From: an uncultured Collinsella sp.
Lineage (GTDB): Bacteria; Actinomycetota; Coriobacteriia; Coriobacteriales; Coriobacteriaceae
Length of the DNA: 29,890 nt
Reading direction: 5' to 3'
NCBI GenBank assembly: GCA_958421655.1
Contig: CATZMG010000020.1
Coordinates: 1 to 29,890, forward strand
The position numbers and the translations under genes were made by a program. The notes beneath the pieces were generated by a model. The model saw nothing but the letters and a program-made list of their open reading frames with translations, did no database searches and was not told the DNA's origin. Positions 8,590-15,693 of the stretch are shown piece after piece (position 1 is the first letter of the stretch; every line of letters starts with the position of its first letter).

Positions 8590-9288
8590 ATGGCTTTTTC
8601 GATTCGCAAAGAAGTTGCGCGTTCCTTGCGTTGCGTGGTCGCGGCCATTTTCTGCATTGCTGCGTTCGCCGCTCCTGCCCATGCGTTTGCCGACACTCCC
8701 ACGATCGCCTATGACGGCAACGCACGTCAGCTGACGGTCTCGGGGGTGACAGCCTCCTCGGGGGAGCCCGACCTGTTTCCAGCTTTTAAAGATCTAATGC
8801 CCGGCGATGTGCGCGAGCAACAGATTGAGGTTCGTGCCACTGGCGTAAAGTCCCAGGTACGCGTGTTTGTGCGTGCCGTTGTCGATCAAGAGACGGCGGG
8901 TATGCTGTCGCCCATCACCTTAACGGCGACGGTGGGCGAAGCGTCCGTAGGCTGGCTCCAGACGGGAACGCCAGGCAGCGTGTTCGCTCAGCCCACCCAG
9001 GTCGCTACGTTTACGAGCGATGGCAGCACCGTGCTCAATCTGCGGCTAAGCGTTCCGACAACGGTGGGCAATGAGCTAGCGGACGCGAACAAGACCATCC
9101 GCTGGGAAATCACCGCCGAAGACGACGGCGAAACAATTCCTGCACAGCCCGCTGGCTCCAAAAAGCCCAGTCTGTTTGGCTTGGCGACAACAGGCGATAG
9201 CACGCTCATGTTGCTTTTGGTGCTGCTGATGCTTGCGGTCATCGCTTTTATGGCTGCGTTGCTTTTGTCCCGAAGGAATAAGCGCTAG
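8590..9288 (+). CDS. LATTG-anchored surface protein
   Basis: A 232-residue protein with both ends diagnostic of wall anchoring. It has a classical signal peptide ending in the AHAFA/DT region (about 30-35). The C-terminus is LATTG (198-202), then GDS-like residues, a hydrophobic stretch, and the positive tail SRRNKR. LAXTG is the motif class linked to class E sortases of high-GC Gram-positives; no sortase gene is in this window, so the enzyme would be encoded elsewhere. The middle resembles the beta-rich domain of the other operon proteins (DLMPGDVREQQIEVRA and RVFVRAVV). The ATG at 8590 lies 2 bases after the previous stop codon and follows GGGGGTG; an earlier in-frame start would overlap the previous gene. 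As the last gene of the operon it is the best candidate for the base that ties the fibre or adhesin to the peptidoglycan. Confidence 0.8.
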   Translation: MAFSIRKEVARSLRCVVAAIFCIAAFAAPAHAFADTPTIAYDGNARQLTVSGVTASSGEPDLFPAFKDLMPGDVREQQIEVRATGVKSQVRVFVRAVVDQETAGMLSPITLTATVGEASVGWLQTGTPGSVFAQPTQVATFTSDGSTVLNLRLSVPTTVGNELADANKTIRWEITAEDDGETIPAQPAGSKKPSLFGLATTGDSTLMLLLVLLMLAVIAFMAALLLSRRNKR

Positions 9289-9335
9289 GCATTTGAGTCC
9301 ATCTTCTAAATGCAACGCCCTCCCGGGCGGGGGCT

Positions 9336-9507
9336 CGGAAAATGTGTCCCGGAATTTGTGCTTGGAATGGGATGCGGTTTCCGGTTGAGGGGCTTGGCGG
9401 AAAGTGTGTCACAGAATTTGAGCCCAGAGTGGGGCATGCTTTCCCAACAGGCCCTCAAGCGGAAACTGCGTCCCGTTCCGAAGGCAGATTTCGGGACAAG
9501 CTTTCCG
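9336..9507. repeat. imperfect palindrome with 69-base arms
   Basis: Bases 9336-9404 match the reverse complement of 9439-9507 at about 74 percent by hand alignment, without gaps; most differences in the middle are transitions. The arms begin CGGAAA and end in GGAAAG, with GTCCCG and TTTCCG inside, so each arm can also fold on itself. The centre is a 34-base spacer. Because of the symmetry the two strands can be read as similar 72-residue peptides. It looks like a mobile or repeated palindromic unit rather than a gene. Confidence 0.6.
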
Positions 9508-9515
9508 AATATAAA

Positions 9516-9538
9516 GAAGGCCACATAACGTGGCCTTC
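9516..9538. terminator. hairpin terminator between convergent genes
   Basis: GAAGGCCAC (9516-9524) and GTGGCCTTC (9530-9538) form a 9-bp stem with loop ATAAC. The flanks are AT-rich on both sides, with the better T-rich tail (TTCTTTATATT) in the minus direction. It probably ends the minus-strand sulfatase transcript and may also end the surface operon. A near copy of the stem (AGGCCAC/GTGGCCT) lies inside the next repeat. Confidence 0.55.
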
Positions 9539-9592
9539 AACTTATATATGTTCGGCGATACACCCAAGACAAGCCACGCCCCAACATCAGGG

Positions 9593-9722
9593 CGTCTGTC
9601 CAGGCGGAGGCATATAAGGTTCATCGCGAGTTCCGCACGCAAAGGAGGCCACTCAATGTGGCCTCCGTCTTGCGCAGGACTGTCCGAGCAGGGAACCTTA
9701 TATGCCTCCGCCCGGACAGACG
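9593..9722. repeat. 30-bp inverted repeat with inner hairpin (MITE-like)
   Basis: The 30 bases at 9593-9622 (starting CGTCTGTCC) are the reverse complement of 9693-9722 with a single mismatch. The enclosed 70 bases carry another 9-bp stem, GGAGGCCAC (9644-9652) with GTGGCCTCC (9658-9666). The whole 130 bases can form one long cruciform or RNA hairpin. It codes for nothing recognisable. It resembles a miniature inverted-repeat element or a structured RNA; target-site duplications were not obvious. Confidence 0.7.
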
Positions 9723-9749
9723 TTTCAGTTATGAGCTCGCAGCTAGTCG

Positions 9750-12050
9750 CTATTTGATCTTGGTCGTACCCGGCGCCAGGTTGGGGTCGGTCTCGTTGGC
9801 CTCGGTCTGGAAGTGCTCGGTGTACACGTTCTTGCCGTCGCGGAACATCTCGTAGTACTGCATCTTGGCGTAATCCTCACGCGCCTTGGTGGCGGCTGCT
9901 GCTGCGGCGTCGTCACCGGTGACGTTGGAGGAGAGCGCCCAGCGCAGGCTGGCGTCCTCGTAGCCGACCGAGTTGATGGCGGGCAGCGACTTACGCAGCG
10001 TCATGTGCGCTTTCTGGTAGTCGGTCAGCGGTGCGCCGATCAGCTGCATCAGCTGGGTGGACAGGTAGTTGGTGGACAGGTCGTCGACCTCACTCGTCTG
10101 GTTGCAACCGGCAACGTCGTAGTTAGCCCAGATGATGTAGTCGGTCTGCCACAGACGTTCCTGGTGGGTAGCATCGTCCTCGTCGGTAAACCACTTATCG
10201 TTGAACTTGGACGGGAAGAACGGCTGGTGATCGCCCCAGAACACCACGACCACCTTACGGTCGAGCTTGCTCAGGGCGTTGAGGAAGTAGCGAAGCGCCT
10301 GGTCGGACTGCTCGATGCACGAGACATACTCATCGACATCGGAGAGCGTGCCGTCCTCGACGGTCTTGGCGTCCAGGTCGGTCGTGTCGATGTTCAGGTG
10401 CATCTGCTTGTCGACCGGCACCAGACCCGTATCGTAGCCCGAGTGGTTCTGCATGGTCACGTCGAAGATGAACTGCGGATCGGCGTTCTGGTCGAGCAGC
10501 TCCAGAATCTTGTCGTAGGTAGCTTGGTCGGTCACCATGCCGCGCAGGGTATCGGCGCCCTGGAAGTCGTTGATGGACAGGAACCGATCAAAGCCAAAAT
10601 CCTTGTAGACGTTCTCGCGGTTCCAGTTGGTGGCGTGGTTGGGGTGCATGGCCGTGGTGGAATATCCGAGCGACTTGAACTGCTCTGCCAGGTTCCCGGT
10701 CGTTTCCATGTTGTAGATGGTGTAGGGGTACACGCCCGAGCCCAGGTTGGCCATGGAGTTGCCGGTCATAAACTCAAACTCGGTATTGGCGGTACCGCCG
10801 CCGTAGGCGCTCACATAGAGCTTGCCGCGGCTGAGGCAGTTGGACAGGTTCTTAAAGTACTGCGGGCCCTCGTAGCCGGCGCGCATGTTCTGGTAGATCG
10901 AAAGGTCCGAGAAGGTCTCGTTCATGATGGCGATGACCGTGGGCTTCTCGCTGTCGAACTGCTCCTTTGCGGCGGCGCGCTCGTCGCTCTTGGCCGCGTC
11001 GGACTTGTCGTAGGCCTTGGCGTACTTTTTGAGCGTGGCCTTGGCATCGTCGACGGAGTAGTCGGCGGGTTTGGGCGGCTTGATGGACTGCGCTGCGCTA
11101 ATGAAAGCGGGCAGGTAGCCCTCGCGCCAGTAGCTCTCGAGCGGACGCCAGGTGTAGACGGTTATGCCGAGGGTGTTGTAGTAGTCGATGAGCGTGACGT
11201 GCGCGGTCACACCGCCCAGGCACAGCACCGCTACGAGCAGGTTGGTGAGCAGCATGCGCTTGGCGTTGGCGGCGCCCTTCTGGCGATGCGGCGCGACCAG
11301 GCCGGCGTACTCGCACAGCAGCATGGCGATGGCGGTAAAGCCCATGGACAGCACGCAGAACAGCGAGATGGAGAAGGTGTAGCCGGTACCGGCGACCGCG
11401 GCGGCAGTGGAGATGGCCGAAAGGTCGCCCGGCTGGATGGGCATGGATTTAAACGTGATGACGAAGAACTCGGCAATGCCCAGGACAAAGAGGGCAAAGG
11501 CCAGGACCGCGGGAGCTGCGCCGTGGCGCTGGAACAGGAAGAACAGGCCGGTCATGAGCACGGTGATGATGGCCCACTCGAGCAGGATGCATAGGGGGTA
11601 GACCCAGGTAAAGTCGTGGTTGGACGAAACCTCCATGCCCAGCAGCGCAAAGACGCCGGCGAGCAGCAGGCACAAGACGGCGGCGACGAGCGGTTTGCCC
11701 ACAAAGGCGCCGCGCAGGCGGGCGAGCTTGCCGGTGGGGGCGGGGGCGTCGGGCCCGGCGAACGCAAAGACGCGCGGGGCGATGCGGTCGCGGGCGATGC
11801 TGGCCCAAGCGCAACCGGTGAGAATGGCATTGGTCAGGATGAGCATCACAAAGGCGAGCGGCTCGTTTTGCGCGACGAGACCAATAGCGCCCCAGACGGT
11901 CAAAAAGACCTGGAACAGACCGAAGGCGACGCTCCAGGCGATAGCGCCCTTGGCAACGGTGCCCGACTGTGCGCGAATGGCCTTGGCCTCGCGCAAGACA
12001 AGGTAGACGGTCGCCGCAAGACCGACGAGCGAGATGGCGGCAGCGAACAT
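9750..12050 (-). CDS. LTA-synthase-family sulfatase (polyglycerol/teichoic transferase type)
   Basis: A 766-residue membrane enzyme of the alkaline phosphatase superfamily, most like lipoteichoic acid synthases and related phosphoglycerol transferases, which move a phosphoglycerol head group from a lipid outside the membrane. The N-terminal part has eight or so membrane segments (about 2-20, 42-60, 64-82, 120-138, 150-172, 180-200, 222-248, 268-290). The extracellular catalytic domain starts near 368. Metal and catalytic residues fit the family: Glu378 (NETFSD), the nucleophile Thr420 (GGGTANTEF), Asp607-His608 (WGDHQPFF), and His535 (MQNHSGY) for the phosphate. Start ATG 12050 has AGGAG seven bases upstream; a GTG at 12065 is possible. 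Actual substrate (lipoteichoic acid or another glycerophosphate glycolipid) cannot be told from sequence. Confidence 0.85.
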   Translation of the reverse strand: MFAAAISLVGLAATVYLVLREAKAIRAQSGTVAKGAIAWSVAFGLFQVFLTVWGAIGLVAQNEPLAFVMLILTNAILTGCAWASIARDRIAPRVFAFAGPDAPAPTGKLARLRGAFVGKPLVAAVLCLLLAGVFALLGMEVSSNHDFTWVYPLCILLEWAIITVLMTGLFFLFQRHGAAPAVLAFALFVLGIAEFFVITFKSMPIQPGDLSAISTAAAVAGTGYTFSISLFCVLSMGFTAIAMLLCEYAGLVAPHRQKGAANAKRMLLTNLLVAVLCLGGVTAHVTLIDYYNTLGITVYTWRPLESYWREGYLPAFISAAQSIKPPKPADYSVDDAKATLKKYAKAYDKSDAAKSDERAAAKEQFDSEKPTVIAIMNETFSDLSIYQNMRAGYEGPQYFKNLSNCLSRGKLYVSAYGGGTANTEFEFMTGNSMANLGSGVYPYTIYNMETTGNLAEQFKSLGYSTTAMHPNHATNWNRENVYKDFGFDRFLSINDFQGADTLRGMVTDQATYDKILELLDQNADPQFIFDVTMQNHSGYDTGLVPVDKQMHLNIDTTDLDAKTVEDGTLSDVDEYVSCIEQSDQALRYFLNALSKLDRKVVVVFWGDHQPFFPSKFNDKWFTDEDDATHQERLWQTDYIIWANYDVAGCNQTSEVDDLSTNYLSTQLMQLIGAPLTDYQKAHMTLRKSLPAINSVGYEDASLRWALSSNVTGDDAAAAAATKAREDYAKMQYYEMFRDGKNVYTEHFQTEANETDPNLAPGTTKIK

Positions 12051-12263
12051 GCTGAGACTCCTCACAAACTAAAACCTACGAAAGCGGGGGTTTACCCGAT
12101 TGTTACCTAAATATGCGCTGCATTTGCGGGCTGCGCACAACAACCAGCCATATTAACGCGCATGTGTGGCGGTACGGCGCAATGTAGTGGCGACCTGCGC
12201 GATAATGGACGGGAATTACACGGAAACGTAAAGGCTTCTTAAAGAATTGGCGAGGATAGAGCT

Positions 12264-13139
12264 ATGGGTGAGCAGGTTTGTATGACGGGCGCCGAGTACT
12301 GCGGCAGGGCTGCGGGCGTGGATACGAACGGTTATCCGGTCGAGACTACGGGCAATGCGGTGCTGGACATCTTGGAGCATCGCTCGTCTACGCGTGCCTT
12401 TGCGCGCGACGGCAACGACCGTCCCGTAGCGGTGACCGACGAGCAGCGCGCAGCGATTCTGCATGCGGCAAGTCGCGCGCCGTCGGCGGGCGCCATGATG
12501 ATGTATTCCATCGTAAGCATTCGCGAGCAGGCTACGCTGGACCGCCTCGCCGACCTGTGCGACCACCAGCCCATGATCGCTAAGGCGCCCTGGGCACTAA
12601 TATTTGTGGTCGACTATGCCAAGTGGATCGATCTGTTTGAGCACGTGGGCTGCTTTGAGCCCGAGTTTGTCGAGCGCACGGGCAAGTCGCCCCGTCGTGC
12701 ACCGGGTCTGGGCGACTTTGCCATCGCGGCGCAGGATGCCGTGATCGCTGCGCAAAACGCCGTGGTTGCCGCCGAGGCCCTGGGCCTGGGGAGCTGCTAT
12801 ATCGGCGACATCGTCGAGAACGCTGAGGAAGTTGCCGCGCTGCTCGATCTGCCGCCCTATACCATGCCGCTGTCGATGCTCATCATCGGCACGCCCCGTA
12901 AGGAGCGCCCGGCAATCGCGCACCCCGTGGTGAACCTGGTGCACGAGGAGCGCTACTGCCGTGCGGATGCCGCGACTATGGATGCGCAGGTGGCCGAGAT
13001 GAATGCGATGTTTCGCCCGCACGCCCGCGAGGCGGGGGAGCGCGTCGTGGATATCTACACCCGCAAGCACACGAGCCCCTTTATGGCCGAGATGAGTCGA
13101 TCCATGGAGTGGTGGTTCAAAAACTGGCTCGGAAAATGA
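12264..13139 (+). CDS. nitroreductase family protein (FMN-dependent)
   Basis: A 291-residue cytoplasmic flavoprotein of the nitroreductase superfamily, which uses FMN and NAD(P)H to reduce nitro, quinone or related compounds. The FMN-binding N-terminal motif is EHRSSTRAF (Arg40, Ser41, Arg44), followed by RAPSAGAMMMY (71-81), and near 170-180 the family pattern EALGLGSCYIGDI. It is longer than typical family members (about 170-250) by a 30-residue head and a tail ending in a Trp-rich stretch. GAGGATAG sits before the ATG. It stands alone between the divergent sulfatase gene and a repeat hairpin, so context gives no substrate. Confidence 0.85.
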   Translation: MGEQVCMTGAEYCGRAAGVDTNGYPVETTGNAVLDILEHRSSTRAFARDGNDRPVAVTDEQRAAILHAASRAPSAGAMMMYSIVSIREQATLDRLADLCDHQPMIAKAPWALIFVVDYAKWIDLFEHVGCFEPEFVERTGKSPRRAPGLGDFAIAAQDAVIAAQNAVVAAEALGLGSCYIGDIVENAEEVAALLDLPPYTMPLSMLIIGTPRKERPAIAHPVVNLVHEERYCRADAATMDAQVAEMNAMFRPHAREAGERVVDIYTRKHTSPFMAEMSRSMEWWFKNWLGK

Positions 13140-13145
13140 CAAATG

Positions 13146-13170
13146 TGACAAGGGGACAGTCCCTCTGTCA
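13146..13170. repeat. GGGGACAGTCCC-type hairpin repeat, copy A
   Basis: TGACA, then GGGG, a five-base ACAGT loop, CCC and TGTCA form an imperfect hairpin just after the nitroreductase stop codon. Its 21-base core (13149-13169) matches copy C (26361-26381) at 19 of 21 positions, and copy B (15627-15665) is a relative in the opposite orientation. There is no T run after it, so termination is uncertain. Confidence 0.7.
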
Positions 13171-13256
13171 TATTCCATATCGCCGCGGTGGCCTAAAGAC
13201 TGTATAAATCTTTATCTAGCTGGGAAAACAGTGCATTAAAACATGGGCCGATTACC

Positions 13257-13262
13257 TATAAT
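13257..13262 (+). promoter_or_regulatory. candidate -10 element of kup
   Basis: A perfect TATAAT at 13257-13262, 35 bases before the kup ATG. No good -35 hexamer sits at 16-18 bases upstream (the nearest candidates read CATTAA or GCATTA), which would suit a promoter that needs an activator. The leader is too short for a c-di-AMP riboswitch of the ydaO type. Confidence 0.4.
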
Positions 13263-13297
13263 CCCCTCGAACGTTAAAGTTGGGAGGAAACCGGCTT

Positions 13298-15325
13298 ATG
13301 GAACAAAAGGCCAAGGAGGCAGCCTCGCACGCTGCGATTCCTGTGAGCATCTCGGCGATGCTCGTCACGCTGGGCGTGGTGTACGGCGATATCGGCACCA
13401 GCCCCATGTATGTAACCAAGGCGCTCGTTGCCGGCAACGGCGGCATAGGAAGCGTCACGGAGGAGTTCGTGCTCGGCGCGCTCTCCCTTGTCGTGTGGAC
13501 GGTCACGTTGCTGACCACCATCAAGTATGTGCTCATCTCGCTGCGCGCCGATAACCATGGTGAGGGCGGCATCTTTGCCCTGTACGGCCTGGTCAAGCGC
13601 TGCGGCAAGTGGCTTATCATCCCCGCCATGCTGGGTGGCGCCGCGCTGCTCGCCGACGGCATCCTGACGCCGGCCGTTACCGTTACCACGGCCATCGAGG
13701 GCCTGCGCACCATCCCGGCGGTCCATGCCGTGCTGGGCGATGACCAGGGCCGCGTCGTCGCCATTACGCTCGCCATCATCATCGTGCTCTTCTTGGTACA
13801 GCGCATCGGTACGGCCAAGATCGGTCACGCCTTTGGCCCCATCATGACGCTGTGGTTCCTGTTCCTGGGCGGCACGGGTCTGTTCTTTGTCTTCCAGCAC
13901 CCCGCCGTGCTGCTGTGCCTCAACCCGGTGCGCGGCATCGCCTTTTTGTTGAGCCCCAACAACCACGCGGGCATCATGATTCTGGGCAGCTGCTTCCTCG
14001 CCACCACCGGTGCCGAGGCGCTCTACTCCGACATGGGCCACGTCGGCCGCGGCAACATCTACGCTACCTGGCCGTTCGTTAAGTGCTGCCTGCTGCTTTC
14101 CTATATGGGCCAGGGTGCTTGGCTTATGAACAACGCTGCCAACCCCGAGCTCATGGGCATTGCCGATCTCAACCCGTTCTACCAGATGCTCGCCCCGGGC
14201 CTGCGCCCGTTTGCCGTCGGCCTTTCCACCGTCGCGGCCATCATTGCCTCGCAGGCGCTCATCACCGGCGCATTCTCGCTGGTGTCCGAGGCCAGCCGTC
14301 TGGACCTCATGCCGCACATGCAGGTCTTCTACCCTGCCGAGACCAAAGGCCAGCTCTACATCCCCATGGTCAACAACGTCATGCTTGTCGGCTGCGTCAT
14401 CGTGGTGCTGCTGTTCCAGAACTCGGCGCATATGGAAGCCGCCTACGGCCTTGCCATTACGCTGACTATGATGTGCACCACGCTGCTGCTCTTCTTCTAC
14501 CTGCACGAGGAGCGCAAGCTCAAGGTTGCTCCGTGGATCTTCGCGGCCTTCTTCCTTTTGCTCGAAGGCTTCTTCTTCGTGAGCTCACTCACCAAGTTCT
14601 TCCACGGCGGCTACTTCACCATCCTCATGGCCGCGCTCATCATGGGCATCATGGTGTGCTGGTACAACGGTACGGCTGTTGAGCAGCGCCAGTTTACGCT
14701 GCTGCCGCTGCGCAGCTACCTGCCGCAGCTCAAGCGCCTGCGCGATGACGATCGCTACGAGCGCCTGAGCGACAACATCGTGTACCTGACCAAGGACACC
14801 CATACCGATTACATCGACCGTGATATCGTCTACTCGATCTTGGACAAGCATCCCAAGCGCGCTCGCGCCTGGTGGTTCGTGAATGTCGAGACCATGGACG
14901 AGCCGCATACCTTTGCCTATTCGGTCGAGACGTTCGGCACCGACTACGTGTTCCGCGTGCATCTGTACCTGGGCTACAAGATTAACCAGCGCGTCAATGC
15001 CTATCTGCGTCAGGTCGTTCAGGACCTGGCTGCCACCGGCGAGCTGCCGGCGCAGACGCATGACTACTCGGTCTACAAGGATCCGGGCAACATCGGTACG
15101 TTCAAGTTCGTCCTGATTCGTAAGCTTCTGGCGCCTGAAAGCGATGTGGAGCCGAGCGAGCGTACGGCCATCACGCTCAAGTACATCATCCGCCGCGCCG
15201 CCGGCACGCCTGCACGCTGGTACGGCCTGGAGAACTCCAACGTGAGCTTTGAGTACGTGCCGCTGTTCACCAAGTTCAAAGCCGTGAATAAGATGCAGCG
15301 CCTGGCTCCCAACGAGCGGCCGTAG
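13298..15325 (+). CDS. kup: Kup-family potassium uptake protein
   Basis: A 675-residue membrane protein of the KUP/HAK/KT family, which imports K+ probably with protons. The hallmark GVVYGDIGTSPMYV lies at 26-39, and ADNHGEGGIFALYGL follows near 85-100. About twelve membrane segments fill residues 15-460, and a soluble C-terminal domain of about 200 residues completes a normal family length. ATG 13298 was chosen because GGGAGG lies seven or so bases upstream; a TTG at 13280 overlaps that site. A 64-residue membrane protein and then a KdpD/KdpE-like pair follow on the same strand, so this is a potassium block even though no kdpFABC genes are present. Confidence 0.93.
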   Translation: MEQKAKEAASHAAIPVSISAMLVTLGVVYGDIGTSPMYVTKALVAGNGGIGSVTEEFVLGALSLVVWTVTLLTTIKYVLISLRADNHGEGGIFALYGLVKRCGKWLIIPAMLGGAALLADGILTPAVTVTTAIEGLRTIPAVHAVLGDDQGRVVAITLAIIIVLFLVQRIGTAKIGHAFGPIMTLWFLFLGGTGLFFVFQHPAVLLCLNPVRGIAFLLSPNNHAGIMILGSCFLATTGAEALYSDMGHVGRGNIYATWPFVKCCLLLSYMGQGAWLMNNAANPELMGIADLNPFYQMLAPGLRPFAVGLSTVAAIIASQALITGAFSLVSEASRLDLMPHMQVFYPAETKGQLYIPMVNNVMLVGCVIVVLLFQNSAHMEAAYGLAITLTMMCTTLLLFFYLHEERKLKVAPWIFAAFFLLLEGFFFVSSLTKFFHGGYFTILMAALIMGIMVCWYNGTAVEQRQFTLLPLRSYLPQLKRLRDDDRYERLSDNIVYLTKDTHTDYIDRDIVYSILDKHPKRARAWWFVNVETMDEPHTFAYSVETFGTDYVFRVHLYLGYKINQRVNAYLRQVVQDLAATGELPAQTHDYSVYKDPGNIGTFKFVLIRKLLAPESDVEPSERTAITLKYIIRRAAGTPARWYGLENSNVSFEYVPLFTKFKAVNKMQRLAPNERP

Positions 15326-15385
15326 ACGTCGGCGGCTACATGGAGTTGGTTTTTGATGGATAAGCATGAGGCCGGGGAGGTAAAC

Positions 15386-15580
15386 ATGGATACAAAGGCG
15401 CTCGATGGCCATGAGGCGGTGGTCGAAATGGTGCGTGAGGCGCGCGTCGACGCCGCCGAAGATCGGTTCTTTACGAATCGTGCCAACATGGATATGGCCG
15501 ATCGCGTAATTTCGATCGTGGCACTGGTATTTGGAGCGGTGTGCGTGTGTGCCCTGCTCGCGCACGTGCTGTTTGTCTAA
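15386..15580 (+). CDS. small single-pass membrane protein downstream of kup
   Basis: A 64-residue protein with an acidic N-terminal half (about 1-40) and one membrane segment near the C-terminus (about 43-62, rich in Val, Ala, Leu and Cys). ATG 15386 has GGGGAGG five bases upstream, which is why it was preferred to in-frame starts at 15353 and 15356. It begins 60 bases after kup and ends just before a strong terminator, so it is probably co-transcribed with kup. I do not recognise a family. Small membrane proteins next to transporters often act as regulators or stabilising subunits (KdpF is an example for Kdp), so a Kup partner is a fair guess, but only a guess. Confidence 0.7.
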   Translation: MDTKALDGHEAVVEMVREARVDAAEDRFFTNRANMDMADRVISIVALVFGAVCVCALLAHVLFV

Positions 15581-15626
15581 CGACCGCAGGCTGTAAAGGC
15601 TATACACTTGGAACCACCACAAGGGG

Positions 15627-15665
15627 AAACCACCACAAAGGTGCCTGTCCCCTTTGTGGTGGTTT
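15627..15665 (+). terminator. Rho-independent terminator, hairpin repeat copy B
   Basis: AAACCACCACAAAGG (15627-15641) pairs perfectly with CCTTTGTGGTGGTTT (15651-15665) over a nine-base loop and runs into TTTTTGCTTTT. It should end the kup-small protein transcript. A partial direct copy, AACCACCACAAGGGG, precedes it at 15612-15626. Read on the other strand, its core contains GGGGACAGGCACC, a relative of the repeats at 13146 and 26355. Confidence 0.8.
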
Positions 15666-15693
15666 TTGCTTTTGAGAGAGGGGCGGGGCGCTG

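Larger units (their letters stand above)
9289..9749. other. intergenic region with two large palindromic elements
   Basis: No gene is supported here between the convergent surface operon and the sulfatase gene. The region holds, in order, an imperfect 69-base-arm palindrome (9336-9507), a terminator-like hairpin (9516-9538), and a near-perfect 30-base inverted repeat (9593-9722) with a smaller hairpin inside. Short open frames exist on both strands but follow the palindrome symmetry and lack ribosome sites. Confidence 0.7.

Noticed and set aside
9306..9528. Similar 72-residue frames on both strands as a gene pair
   Set aside because: The similarity comes from the palindrome; no ribosome sites and no known family.
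9593..9722. CRISPR array or integron attC site
   Set aside because: Only two arms in inverted orientation, no regularly spaced direct repeats, no cas or integrase gene nearby.
9813..11594. A 593-codon plus-strand frame
   Set aside because: Antisense shadow of the sulfatase gene, whose catalytic residues and membrane segments are clear on the minus strand.
13171..13297. c-di-AMP (ydaO-type) riboswitch upstream of kup
   Set aside because: The likely transcript leader from the TATAAT to the ATG is under 35 bases, and no ydaO-like conserved blocks were seen.
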